Positions 23,237 through 31,647 of a DNA stretch of 64,000 nt are shown piece after piece. Position numbers and translations under genes: made by a program. Within the stretch, counting starts at the first letter, position 1; every line of letters starts with the position of its first letter. Below the pieces are notes generated by a model, which saw nothing but the letters and a program-made list of their open reading frames with translations, did not search any database and was not told the DNA's origin. The stretch comes from Streptomyces sp. V3I8. GTDB lineage: Bacteria; Actinomycetota; Actinomycetes; Streptomycetales; Streptomycetaceae. The stretch spans positions 930,001 to 994,000 of the forward strand of contig NZ_JAUSZL010000002.1 in NCBI RefSeq assembly GCF_030817535.1, written 5' to 3'.

Positions 23237-24445
23237 ATGAAGCACCTGCCCGGCTTCGGCAACTCCCCGTCCGGCCCCGTGACCTACGAGGCACCCGTCA
23301 CCATCAAGCGGATGCTCTTCGCCACCTGGGCGCTGCTCGACTCGCTGCGCCCCGAGCTCAAGGCCGCGGCGCTCGTGCCCGACGTGGACGCTCCTGGCCG
23401 TCTCGACTGGGACTTCATCCCCAAACCCGATCGGGCCGGCATCCCGCTGCACGCGCTCGACCGGCACCAGAAGGTCGTCGCGCACTCCCTACTCAAGGCC
23501 GGTCTCAGCATGCGCGGCTACAGCCAGGCGCTCTCCGTGACGGCCACGGAGCACATGCTGCGCGAACTCGAGGCGATCGAACGGGGCTTCGGCGTCCTCG
23601 CCGGCGACTTCCGCGACCCCGAGGGCTACTGGTTCAGCTTCTGGGGGCGGCCCGGCTTCGAGGACACGTGGGGCTGGCGGGTCGCCGGCCACCACCTCTC
23701 CCTCAACTACACGATCGTCGCGCAGCGGTACCTCGCCGTCACGCCGCTCGCGATGGGCGCGCAGCCCGTCGGCGCCGGTGTGCTGGACGCGCTCGGCGAG
23801 AACGAGCGCCGGGCGCTGTCGATCCTGCGCTCGCTGTCCCCGGACGCCCAGGAGCAGGCGGTCATCCACGAGGTCGCGCCCGCCGACTTCGTCACCCGTC
23901 AGGTGCCCCGCGTCGGCGCCGAGGAGTGGCCCGACTGGGTCGATCTCGGGATCGTCGGCTACGAGACGACCGACGAGGACCGCGAACGCCTGCGGTTCGT
24001 GAAGGCGGATCCGTCCGGTATCGGCGGCGCCGACCTGACCGGTGGTCAGCTCGATGCCGTACGCGACCTCCTCCTCTATTACGTGGAGACCGGTCCCGAC
24101 GAGTTGTCCCGGCAGTACCGCGAGCAGGTTCTCGCGGCCGACCCGCGCGACATCCGTTTCGCCTGGGCAGGCGGGCCCGAGGCGAACACCGCCCACTACT
24201 ACCGGATCTCCACGCGTGACCTGCTCGTCGAGGCCGACAACGCGGTCGCCGCGGGCCAGCATGTCCACGCGGTCTGGCGTGACCTCAACAACGACCTCGG
24301 TCACGACCTGTTGCTCGACCACTACGCGCGGCACGGCCCGGACGGCCGGCACCTGCGGCGCCGGCTGGTGTCGAACCGGTCGGCCGAGGACGCCCCGCTC
24401 GAGACCGGAGGGTGGTACGTCCCGGAGGTCTACGTGAAGCACTGA
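23237..24445 (+). CDS. DUF3500 protein, copy 2 (402 aa)
   Basis: A 402-residue DUF3500 protein, a distant paralogue of 13283-14608. It shares the order of landmarks: YWFSFWGRPGFEDTWGWR, the His pair in VAGHHLSLNYTI, then RFAWAGGPEANTAHYYRIST and the C-terminal HAVWRDLNNDLGHDLLLDHY. The start has AGGAAGG before the ATG at 23237. It is the last gene of the plus-strand operon and is followed by a hairpin. Having two DUF3500 copies, one in each arm of one catabolic island, suggests that they act on two related intermediates or form a heteromer. The enzymatic activity is unknown. Confidence 0.8.
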   Translation: MKHLPGFGNSPSGPVTYEAPVTIKRMLFATWALLDSLRPELKAAALVPDVDAPGRLDWDFIPKPDRAGIPLHALDRHQKVVAHSLLKAGLSMRGYSQALSVTATEHMLRELEAIERGFGVLAGDFRDPEGYWFSFWGRPGFEDTWGWRVAGHHLSLNYTIVAQRYLAVTPLAMGAQPVGAGVLDALGENERRALSILRSLSPDAQEQAVIHEVAPADFVTRQVPRVGAEEWPDWVDLGIVGYETTDEDRERLRFVKADPSGIGGADLTGGQLDAVRDLLLYYVETGPDELSRQYREQVLAADPRDIRFAWAGGPEANTAHYYRISTRDLLVEADNAVAAGQHVHAVWRDLNNDLGHDLLLDHYARHGPDGRHLRRRLVSNRSAEDAPLETGGWYVPEVYVKH

Positions 24446-24464
24446 CCGACCCGCGAGGCAGGTC

Positions 24465-24501
24465 GATCGCCGGGCCGCCGGTCATGGGCCGCCCGGCGAT
24501 C
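24465..24501. terminator. hairpin after the plus-strand catabolic operon
   Basis: GATCGCCGGGC (24465-24475) pairs perfectly with GCCCGGCGATC (24491-24501), separated by a 15-base loop. It lies 20 bp past the DUF3500 stop, between convergent genes, and probably ends transcription. There is no clear T-run, as is usual for actinomycetes. Confidence 0.6.
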
Positions 24502-24660
24502 AGGCACGACCAGGCCGCCGGCATGCGCAAGCACAGCTTCGGCTCGGCGTGCTACGGCCGTCACGTACGCGACAGCAGCGCTGTTCACTATCGCCACCGA
24601 AGTGCCTGCGACGATCCTCGGCTCGACGTTCACGGCGCCTTGACCGGCGGGCAGCTCGGA

Positions 24661-25662
24661 TCATGCCGCGTGCAGCGTGGCCAGTTCCGACCGCAGTTCC
24701 TTGATCCCGTCCTCGGCGACCTCGTAGGCGCTCGGCACGCCCGGAACCGGCTCGTCCTCCATGGGGATCCAGAACTTCCGCCTCGTCAACCGCAATGAAG
24801 TGAGGAACGCCGGGATGGCGTTGAAGACTTCGATGAGCAGCGGTCCGTCGTACACGGGCAGGACGGGCTCCAGGAACGTGCGCCAGGGGATCCAGCTGTC
24901 CGCGACCTCGCCGCGATCCGGCGGGGACACCTGCACGTAGTGCAGGCGCCGCTGCTCGGCGGCATCCTGGATGTCGCGGCGGTACGCCTCCGGGCCGCTG
25001 CTGCCGAGGACGACGTGGGAGCTGTCCACGCACACGCCGACGTGCGGACCGCGCACGCCGTCGAGGAAGTCGAGCACGTCGCGCACCATGTTCGGGGCTG
25101 GTGTCTCCCAGTGGTCGACGGGTTCGACGGCGACCCGGACGCCCTTCTCCGCCGCGTGTTCGCCGAGCCGCTCAAAGACCGGCTGCGCGATTTCGTACCG
25201 GGGCCGCAGCCAGTCCTGCAGCGCGTCACTCCACAGCGGTGTGCCGTTGAGGGTGGGAAATACGTTGTAGGGGAACAGGACGGGGCCCGCCATGACGGTG
25301 CCGCGCAGGGCCGCTGTGATGTCCACCCGGGACTTGAGGTAGGCCAAGGCCGCCTCGCGTTCCTCGGGGTTCAGCGATGTGGGATCGCAGGCCGGCGTCG
25401 TGGCCACGTTGGTGGTCAGACCTACGTCCTCCAAACCGGCTGCGTCGAGAGCCGCCCTGAGCTTTTCGTAGCGAGGCACGTCCGCTTGGGGGTTGCCCGC
25501 GCCGTTCGGGAGAACGGGCATGTCGAAGCCCGTGTACCCGATGTCCTGCAGCTCCCTCATGTGCCTGACGACGACCTCGGTGTACCGGGGATCATCCGGG
25601 TGCAGGTCGACGGTGAACATGAAGAAGCTGAGATAGATGTCGCGCGCACTGGTCGTTACCAT
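24661..25662 (-). CDS. xylose-isomerase-like TIM-barrel protein (sugar epimerase/isomerase family), copy 1
   Basis: A 333-residue TIM barrel of the AP-endonuclease-2/xylose-isomerase-like family (PF01261). Likely metal ligands are Glu in RVAVEPVDHWETPAPN, Asp in HVGVCVDSSHVVLG and Glu in PLLIEVFNAIPAF. The position that is His in tagatose-3-epimerase-type enzymes (h-x-H-x-S-D) reads HYVQVSPPDRG, so one ligand may be changed to Gln. It is the last gene of a five-gene operon led by a GMC oxidoreductase and overlaps its upstream neighbour by seven bases. Such pairs of TIM barrels act on 3-keto-sugars in glycoside catabolism (for example in C-glycoside or 3-keto-glucoside pathways), as epimerase, isomerase or beta-eliminase. 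Confidence 0.82.
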   Translation of the reverse strand: MVTTSARDIYLSFFMFTVDLHPDDPRYTEVVVRHMRELQDIGYTGFDMPVLPNGAGNPQADVPRYEKLRAALDAAGLEDVGLTTNVATTPACDPTSLNPEEREAALAYLKSRVDITAALRGTVMAGPVLFPYNVFPTLNGTPLWSDALQDWLRPRYEIAQPVFERLGEHAAEKGVRVAVEPVDHWETPAPNMVRDVLDFLDGVRGPHVGVCVDSSHVVLGSSGPEAYRRDIQDAAEQRRLHYVQVSPPDRGEVADSWIPWRTFLEPVLPVYDGPLLIEVFNAIPAFLTSLRLTRRKFWIPMEDEPVPGVPSAYEVAEDGIKELRSELATLHAA

Positions 25663-26573
25663 CCCAGGACTCCGGTGAGGTAAGCGCGGGCCATCTTGGC
25701 GTACTTCAGCGGGCATGCCGTCGCCGGGTCCTGTTCGGCCTCGACGACCAGCCATCCCTCGTAGCCGGCTTCCCCCAGCGTCGAGAGGATGGGCTCGAAG
25801 TCGATCGCGCCTTCCGAGTCTCCGGGCACGGTGAAGACGCCCTGCAGGATTCCCTCCTGGAAGGAGAGGTGGTCGCTCTTCACCTTCTCGGCCACCGGCT
25901 GGCGGACGTTCTTGAGGTGGACGTGCTTGATCCGCTGCTTGTGCCTCTTTGCGGTCTCGAGCGGGTTGTCGCCCGCGAGCCGGAGATGCCCGGTGTCGAA
26001 CAGCAGATGCACGTGGTCCGGGTCGGTGTCCGCCATCAACCTGTCGATGTCCTCGGCCGTCTGCACACCGGTGCCCATGTGATGGTGGTAGCAGAGTCGC
26101 ATCCCGCTGTCCGCGGCCAGCTTTCCGATTTCGTTGAGCCCGCCGGCGAGGAGACCCCAATCCTTTTCGGTGAAGTGGGGGCGGTGCTTGAAAACAGGGA
26201 TGGGCTGCAGGTGCGACGACTGCCCGAACTCTGCGACCACGATGTCCTGGCCGCCCACTTTCTTGAGGAACTCCAGCTGCCTCTTGAAATTTTCGACGGT
26301 CCGGTCTTTGTCGCCGATGGTGAAGTAGGTGCTCACCCAGGGCTCGGACACCTTCAGGCCGCGCAGGTCGAGCGCCTCCTTCAGTACCGCGGGGTCGGCC
26401 GGGTACTTGTGTCCGATGCTGCAGCCCTGGAATCCCGCGAGTGCCATCTCACTCACGCATTGCTCGAACGGGATTCCGATGTCGATCAGCGGAAAGTCGT
26501 CGTTCCACCACAGGGTCGGCGTCACGCCGAGAGATACCTTGTCGCGACCCAGGTTCGGGACGGTGCCGGTCAT
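25656..26573 (-). CDS. IolE-like TIM-barrel protein (inosose-dehydratase family), copy 2
   Basis: A 305-residue TIM barrel most like myo-inosose dehydratase IolE. Typical pieces are the start LGVTPTLWWNDDFPLIDIGI, MRLCYHHHMGTGVQTAEDID near residue 160, LLFDTGHLRLAGDNP, IKHVHLKNVRQP and the late WLVVEAEQDPA. They provide the Asp, His and Glu ligands of the metal site. IolE-type enzymes remove water next to a ketone, which fits a 3-keto-sugar formed by the GMC oxidase. Start and upstream stop share bases (TAATG), so the gene is coupled to the small subunit gene. Confidence 0.83.
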   Translation of the reverse strand: MTGTVPNLGRDKVSLGVTPTLWWNDDFPLIDIGIPFEQCVSEMALAGFQGCSIGHKYPADPAVLKEALDLRGLKVSEPWVSTYFTIGDKDRTVENFKRQLEFLKKVGGQDIVVAEFGQSSHLQPIPVFKHRPHFTEKDWGLLAGGLNEIGKLAADSGMRLCYHHHMGTGVQTAEDIDRLMADTDPDHVHLLFDTGHLRLAGDNPLETAKRHKQRIKHVHLKNVRQPVAEKVKSDHLSFQEGILQGVFTVPGDSEGAIDFEPILSTLGEAGYEGWLVVEAEQDPATACPLKYAKMARAYLTGVLGW

Positions 26574-27136
26574 TACGCTTCCTTCTTCTGGTAGTTCTCG
26601 AATGTGGGCGCATCGACCCACGACCCGTAGCCCGGTGCCTTCGCGCCGGACGGGTGGGCACCGATCGCCCGCCACAACAGCCCCTCGGTGTAGGCGTCGG
26701 GGGAGACGACGAACGGGGGTTCGCGCCTGTCTCCGGCGTGCGCGCGGTTTTCCCCGGCCTGGTGCTGTCCGGACACGGCCTGCCAGGGCCGGCTTTCCTC
26801 GGGCTGGCTGTCATCCGGGACGGCGGGCTTCGCACCGCTCCGGCCGGGCGCCGTCCAGGCCGCCACGTCCACCCGCCCCGCCAGTTCCGGGCCGTACCAG
26901 ACGCCGACGTACCAGAGCTTGATGATGCTTTGCACCACTGGATCGGCGGGGACGGCAGAGGAATCGGAAGAGATCGCATTCCGGATCGCATCCGGCCCTT
27001 CTTGATTCATGACCGTTTCGCAGTACGCCTCCGCCTGACCGGTTCCCCACAGGTCGAACTCGCTGAACCCGGTCACAGTGGCAGAGAACTTCACGAATTC
27101 GCGCAGATTCTCTTCTGTGGTCGTTCCTTGCGTCAC
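26573..27136 (-). CDS. small subunit of FAD-dependent sugar dehydrogenase (FAD-SLDH-like)
   Basis: A 187-residue protein whose N-terminal helix block LREFVKFSATVTGFSEFDLW and second conserved block VVQSIIKLWYVGVWYGPEL match the small-subunit family of membrane-bound FAD sorbitol/gluconate/glucoside dehydrogenases (PF12318-like). In those complexes it is required for stability or export of the large GMC subunit. Here there is no obvious Tat signal, so the complex may be cytoplasmic. The middle is hydrophilic and low in complexity (rich in Gln, Glu, Arg), then VSPDAYTEGLLWRAIGAHPS. It lies 21 bp after the ferritin-like gene and is coupled to the IolE-like gene. Confidence 0.6.
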   Translation of the reverse strand: MTQGTTTEENLREFVKFSATVTGFSEFDLWGTGQAEAYCETVMNQEGPDAIRNAISSDSSAVPADPVVQSIIKLWYVGVWYGPELAGRVDVAAWTAPGRSGAKPAVPDDSQPEESRPWQAVSGQHQAGENRAHAGDRREPPFVVSPDAYTEGLLWRAIGAHPSGAKAPGYGSWVDAPTFENYQKKEA

Positions 27137-27157
27137 GATGCCTCCTCCTTCGACGGT

Positions 27158-28300
27158 CTAGAGCTCGAATGTCGGGCCGGCGTTCGCCCCCGGATGCCCG
27201 GTGAGCGGGTTGCGGACGAGGCGGTTCATGCTGTCGCGAATGCGGAACATCTCCCAGACCGCCTTGAGCAGCAGGTCGGGCTGACCGTTGTAGGCGAGAT
27301 TGACACTGGTGAGGAAGGTGGCGTAGGACCGGTTGAACTCCTTGGCCGCCGCCAGGATTTCCGGGTCTCCCGCGAGGTCCGCCAGCTTGATGTCCGGCTT
27401 CACCGGATGGACGGCACTCCAGTCGACGTGCAGATCCGGGCCGGAAGGCTCGCCCGGAACATCGCCCTTCTGGTAGTACCGCCCCTTCTCCAGTTGCTGG
27501 AACCTGTAGTAATGGGCGATTTCATCCTGGCTGTCGAAGATGCCGCCGTGCAGCCCTTCGCCCTGCTCCGCGACGAGAGTGAGCGCCGCGACTGCGGTGT
27601 CCCGCCCCGTCACCTTGATCACATCGCCGCCACCCGAGTAGAAGTACTCGGGGGTCACCTGGCGAGCGGGATCGCCGGTGAAAATCGTCGTCCCTGCCTT
27701 ACGGGCCCGGTCCTCCAGGTGGTTGATTCCCCGCATGATCTCCTCGTAGAACTCACCGATGCTCAGGAAGCGCTGGGTGGGTTCTCCGGGGACGAGGCCG
27801 AGGACGGTGCCGGACTCCTCGAGTTCCGCCAGTTCGTCCGGTGGCGGCGCCGAGCCGCTGGACGTCAGTCCGAGGGCCGCCCAGTCCATCGGTACGAACC
27901 TGTCTTCCTCGCTGGCCGCCTGCGCGGGCTTCTCGATCTTCAGGAACGTGTCGAGAGCCTCGCGCGAGAACGGCCGGAGATGCACCTTGAAGTAGTCCGG
28001 ACCACACGGCAGGCGCGTCGGATAGTTCGGCACGAAGCCGGGCTTGGTGAGGTCAGGCGTCCCGCCCACGGCGTTCATGACGTTCGCGACCAGGGTGAGG
28101 TGCAGCATCTCCTCGACGGCCACGACCCTGATGACGTGCCAGGCGTCCGAGTTCTTCCCAGGCTGCAGCGAGTAGAGGGCGGTCAGGTAGGGCGGGAGCG
28201 TCGCATGCTCCAACTGGAGCCCCTTGTAGAGGTACTCGTGCAGCTCCTCGATGGTCTGGATCTTGGAGTCCTGGGACGGCTCCGATTCTGAAACGGACAT
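27158..28300 (-). CDS. ferritin-like (VioB-type, PF12902) protein
   Basis: A 380-residue protein with an N-terminal ferritin-like di-iron-type domain as found in VioB/RebD-associated proteins. The first helix has EELHEYLYKGLQLEHATLPP (Glu and Glu-x-x-His type ligands), and the second VIRVVAVEEMLHLTLVANVM (Glu-x-x-His). A later helix DSQDEIAHYYRFQQLEKGRY gives further Glu/His residues, and the C-terminal part contains MFRIRDSMNRLVRNPLTGHP. VioB-type domains act on imine/radical chemistry, but free-standing proteins of this kind are uncharacterised. It sits between the GMC oxidoreductase and the small subunit, so it may be part of the sugar-oxidising complex or use the H2O2 it makes. Confidence 0.8.
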   Translation of the reverse strand: MSVSESEPSQDSKIQTIEELHEYLYKGLQLEHATLPPYLTALYSLQPGKNSDAWHVIRVVAVEEMLHLTLVANVMNAVGGTPDLTKPGFVPNYPTRLPCGPDYFKVHLRPFSREALDTFLKIEKPAQAASEEDRFVPMDWAALGLTSSGSAPPPDELAELEESGTVLGLVPGEPTQRFLSIGEFYEEIMRGINHLEDRARKAGTTIFTGDPARQVTPEYFYSGGGDVIKVTGRDTAVAALTLVAEQGEGLHGGIFDSQDEIAHYYRFQQLEKGRYYQKGDVPGEPSGPDLHVDWSAVHPVKPDIKLADLAGDPEILAAAKEFNRSYATFLTSVNLAYNGQPDLLLKAVWEMFRIRDSMNRLVRNPLTGHPGANAGPTFEL

Positions 28301-28388
28301 GTTCCCCCAATCGTGGGCGGTGGCGGTGGCGGTGTCAGTGCGGTGGCGGTGGCAGGTGTCGCGTTCGACCCGCCGATCTGTTGGCCGT

Positions 28389-30302
28389 CTAGCTGCGGAC
28401 GGTGGCCGGCGCCTTCGCGGCACGCAGGTACCTGGCGATGTGGGTCGAACTGCGGAAGGCGAGCGCCGCCATGGTCAGGCTGATGTTGGAAGTCCCGATC
28501 GAGGGCAGGCTGCCGGGCCCGACGAGGTAGAGATTGTCGTGGTCCCACGACTGCTGGGTGTGGTCGACCACCGAGTTCGCCGGGTCGGTTCCCATGATGT
28601 GGGTGCCCGCCAGGTGGTTGCCGCCCACGATGTTGTACCACTGGCCGTCGTGCTCGACGGCGCTGTAGCTCTGCTTGTCGTACTTGGTCCTGTCCTCGGC
28701 GCCGAGCTTCTCGAAGATGTCGGTCGCGAGCTTGCGGGCGAACGCGGCGCCCCGCATGGTGTAGGGCGGGATCTTGAACGACACGACCGGTTTCAGGTTG
28801 CCGATGGCGTCCTTGTACCGGTCGTCCACAGTGACCGTGTTGCTCCTGTCGGGCAGCAGGTCGATCATGAAGGCCAGCAGAAGCTGTCGGGAGATCTGGT
28901 TCCCAAGTGTCCTGCGCAGCTCCGGCCCGCGCAGGCCCCGTTTGTCGACGAGTTCGACCAGGTCCGTGTAGGGCGAGCCGGTTGCCCACCCCCAGCCGTC
29001 GTTGTGGATGTCCACGCCGAATCCGGCCTGGGTTCCGCGGAATCGCCCGCCGCGCAGGTCGGTGATTCCGCTCGTGCAGGTGGTGCCTCGCATCGTGCCG
29101 GCCGGCTCGGGCAGCAGGCCCCAGGACAGCAGGTAGGCGTGGTCCATCAGGTTGCGGCCGATCAGCTTGCTGCGGCTCATACGCTGCATGTCGGAGGCCA
29201 GCATGAGCCGGGCGTTCTCGATGGCGTGCGCGCAGAGAACGTAGACGGTGCCCTTCACCGTGTACGTCTCGTAACTGTCGGAGTCGAGCGACCGGTAGTT
29301 CTTGATGGTGATCCCGGTCACCCGTTGGTTCTGCTCGTCGATCTCGACCTTGGACGCGACGGCCTGCGTCACGATCTTGACGTTGCCCTTGCGGAGCGCC
29401 TTGGCCAGCGTCTTTCCCGCGTGGTATTTGGCCTGCACGGGGCAGATCGGGACGCAGTTGGTGTTGCCCTGGCAGCGCTCGCCCTCCTCCACCTGGCTCG
29501 TGCTCACCGCGCCGACCGGGACGAAGCCCTTGCCGCCGTCGTACGCGGCGTTCGGCACGCCGTTGCGGGCCTGCGGAAAGCTCCGTACCCGGAGTGTGTA
29601 ATCGTCGTCCGCCAGGTTGACCCGCATGCCGTCCACGCCTCGGGCGACCGTCTGGTCGAGATAGGACGGCGGCATGCGGTGCATCGGGAACACGTATCCC
29701 TTGGGGAAATGCATTCCCAGGTATGCCTGGTCCTCGACTTCGGCGGCTACGCCCAGTTCGGCCTCGGCCTGCCGGTAGTAGGGTTCCAGGTCGTCATAGC
29801 TGAGCGGCCAGTTCAGGCCCTGGCCGTACTTGGTCTGCAGGTCGAAGTCCTCGGGAAGCATGCGCAGCGCTTTCCCCTCCCAATGCATGGAGGTGCCGCC
29901 GAGAACCCGGGTGAAAGTGGTGTCCGTGCAGTACTTGTCCTCTTGTACGAGGTAGAAGTCGTCTCGGGGCGTGCCCGGATGCACCGGCATGGTGTCGGTG
30001 CTCCTGGGCATCCGGGCATTCGGGTTGAACGGGTACGGCGACTGGTTGTCCTTGATGACTGCGCCGTAGAACCGCGACAGGTACGACTCGTACTCGGCGA
30101 GGTCCAGGTCCTTGCCGGGGCCCGCTTCGAGAATCAGCACCTTGTGGCCTGCTTGGCTCAGCTGCTCGGCGACGATGGAACCTGCCATGCCGCCACCGAC
30201 GACAACGGCGTCCCACTCGCCCTGCGCGGCCTCCGCGGCGCTGGTCCGCGTCGCGGCACCGGCTGGGAAGATCGTCTGGTCTGTACCGTCGTAAGATGTC
30301 AT
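28389..30302 (-). CDS. GMC-family FAD oxidoreductase (pyranose/glycoside 3-oxidase-like)
   Basis: A 637-residue GMC oxidoreductase. The FAD motif is AVVVGGGMAGSIVAEQLSQ near residue 35. TRVLGGTSMHWEGKALRM matches the pyranose-oxidase/glycoside-3-oxidase position where His binds FAD covalently. CQGNTNCVPICPVQAKYHAG is a Cys-rich loop typical of this branch, and the C-terminal catalytic His/Asn region is HLAGTHIMGTDPANS to SIGTSNISLTMAALAFRSS. Family members oxidise C2 or C3 of sugars or glycosides. It leads a five-gene operon with a small FAD-SLDH subunit and two TIM barrels, which fits a glycoside 3-oxidation route. The ATG at 30302 has AAAGGGG upstream. The protein has no signal peptide. Confidence 0.88.
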   Translation of the reverse strand: MTSYDGTDQTIFPAGAATRTSAAEAAQGEWDAVVVGGGMAGSIVAEQLSQAGHKVLILEAGPGKDLDLAEYESYLSRFYGAVIKDNQSPYPFNPNARMPRSTDTMPVHPGTPRDDFYLVQEDKYCTDTTFTRVLGGTSMHWEGKALRMLPEDFDLQTKYGQGLNWPLSYDDLEPYYRQAEAELGVAAEVEDQAYLGMHFPKGYVFPMHRMPPSYLDQTVARGVDGMRVNLADDDYTLRVRSFPQARNGVPNAAYDGGKGFVPVGAVSTSQVEEGERCQGNTNCVPICPVQAKYHAGKTLAKALRKGNVKIVTQAVASKVEIDEQNQRVTGITIKNYRSLDSDSYETYTVKGTVYVLCAHAIENARLMLASDMQRMSRSKLIGRNLMDHAYLLSWGLLPEPAGTMRGTTCTSGITDLRGGRFRGTQAGFGVDIHNDGWGWATGSPYTDLVELVDKRGLRGPELRRTLGNQISRQLLLAFMIDLLPDRSNTVTVDDRYKDAIGNLKPVVSFKIPPYTMRGAAFARKLATDIFEKLGAEDRTKYDKQSYSAVEHDGQWYNIVGGNHLAGTHIMGTDPANSVVDHTQQSWDHDNLYLVGPGSLPSIGTSNISLTMAALAFRSSTHIARYLRAAKAPATVRS

Positions 30303-30778
30303 TGATACCCCTTTTCGCGTCTGGGGTGACCTCACCCCGGTTACGGGCAGAACAGCCCGGCGACGGATCCCACCAGCCGTCAGGACGGATGGTGATCGAA
30401 TGACTGCCGAAGGCCCGCCACTGCCGCTGCCGCTGGCAAAAGAGAACCGGCTCGGAATCCGAGTTCAAGCTGAAGAACCAAGGCGAGCAGGCATCGCGGC
30501 GCCCACCGATGAACCGCTAAGGACTTCCCGTGATCTCCAGTGGGTCCCACCGCCAACTGCGGCCATTCACCGCATTGTTGGCCCGTCCGCGTACGCCGCA
30601 TACGAGGACCACCCTCCGCTTTCCGATCGACCACGTCTGACGCCGCCCGCCGATCCACCGGGGATTGCGGAAAGGCCTTCAGCACGAGGCTTGCATATGC
30701 CGCTGTCATTCCGCTCCATCACAGCGGTTCTTGACGGTGAATCCACCGAACGGGCGTAATCGGGAAGTCTTTTCAGCG
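30303..30778. other. 476-bp intergenic region upstream of the GMC operon
   Basis: It must contain the promoter of the GMC operon. Frames are open on both strands but have no plausible start context or recognisable homology, and codon use differs from neighbours. I see no strong inverted repeats except short GC-rich ones near 30335-30362. Confidence 0.5.
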
Positions 30779-31099
30779 TTACCTCTCCAGGGTGAGGACG
30801 GCCTTGGCGCTGACGGTCATGCGCTGGGGGCTGATGCGTGGCCTGCGGAAGATCCGCCAGAACTTCAGCCGGGCCGCGCCGCGTTCGACCGGGGACCGGG
30901 CCGCGGTCAGGTCGTGGGGACAGCCGGGCAGCGCGGGCGAGATCCGCAGCACCTCGCCGGCAGGATCGGTGACGAACCGGGGTTCGTGCTCGCGCAGAGT
31001 CCTGAGCAGGCCCGGCGCGCGGTCGGCAAGCAGGCCGGTCACGGCGGTGACGTACGCGTGGGTGGTGCGGAAGGAGTTTGCGCCTGCGGTCGCCCTCAC
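30779..31099 (-). CDS. hypothetical protein (106 aa), possibly a gene remnant
   Basis: A short frame ending KFWRIFRRPRISPQRMTVSA and KAVLTLER, with a helical stretch AYVTAVTGLLADRAPGLLRT. The composition is like a real coding sequence in its last 80 residues (alternating hydrophobic and charged residues), but the N-terminus is weak and no ribosome binding site precedes the ATG at 31099. It may be the C-terminal remnant of a larger gene. I do not recognise the family. It lies alone between the GMC promoter region and the hydrolase gene. Confidence 0.35.
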   Translation of the reverse strand: MRATAGANSFRTTHAYVTAVTGLLADRAPGLLRTLREHEPRFVTDPAGEVLRISPALPGCPHDLTAARSPVERGAARLKFWRIFRRPRISPQRMTVSAKAVLTLER

Positions 31100-31647
31100 G
31101 GGTGACGATGAGTTGAGGCTTCGAACACCTCCACCAACGGCACGGGAACCTTGTGCATTGTGGCCCTCACCTCGACCTGACCGGCGTCATCCGCCCAGGG
31201 GCGCCGGGTGTGGTTCAAGACGCTCTGCCGCAGGTGGCTTTCAGGGATTGGCCGCCCGGCGCCCACGCCCTCGGACGCTTGCCCATTCCCGCCCTCTCAC
31301 CTTGGTGCGATCGCCGGGTGGCATGCGGGCCCGAAGAGCAGTGGTACCGACCACCACATGCCGACCATCCCCACGTCGCCCCTATCCGTAACCATCTCGA
31401 CTACGCTTGTGTTAATGTAGCCGCGCCGGTTGCAGAAAGGCGAGATCGCCGCATGTGCGCAGGTGAGAGCGGCGACTCAGGGAGCCCTCGGAACCGACCG
31501 GCGCGTCCGACTTCTTGCCGGCACGGCGTTTGCCGACATGTCAGGCGCTGGCGTGTCAGGCACTGTCCGGTCCGCACCTACGGGATGGCAGCACCTGCCG
31601 CTCGAAGAATGACACCCTCCAAAATGGCACTCTCCAAGGAGATATGG
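31100..31647. other. 548-bp intergenic region before the secreted hydrolase
   Basis: No convincing gene. A direct repeat TGTCAGGC occurs at about 31541 and 31557. The last 20 bases contain the ribosome binding site AAGGAG (31638-31642 region) of the following gene. An open plus-strand frame extends upstream of the chosen hydrolase start but has poor composition and would mask the signal peptide. Confidence 0.45.

Noticed and set aside
24500..24660. Possible small gene between the two convergent operons
   Set aside because: Only an Arg/Gly-rich frame without start signals; the stretch holds a terminator hairpin.
28313..28370. GGTGGC-type repeats between the GMC and ferritin-like genes
   Set aside because: Short, imperfect and GC-driven; similar GGTGGC runs occur at 44170-44205 in the carrier gene. 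No CRISPR-like spacer structure.
30400..30759. Plus-strand open frame of about 119 codons upstream of the GMC operon
   Set aside because: No ribosome binding site, Pro-rich random-looking composition and no recognisable domain.
31153..31647. Longer N-terminus for the secreted hydrolase
   Set aside because: The frame is open upstream, but AAGGAG sits just before 31648 and the signal peptide would be buried if translation began earlier.
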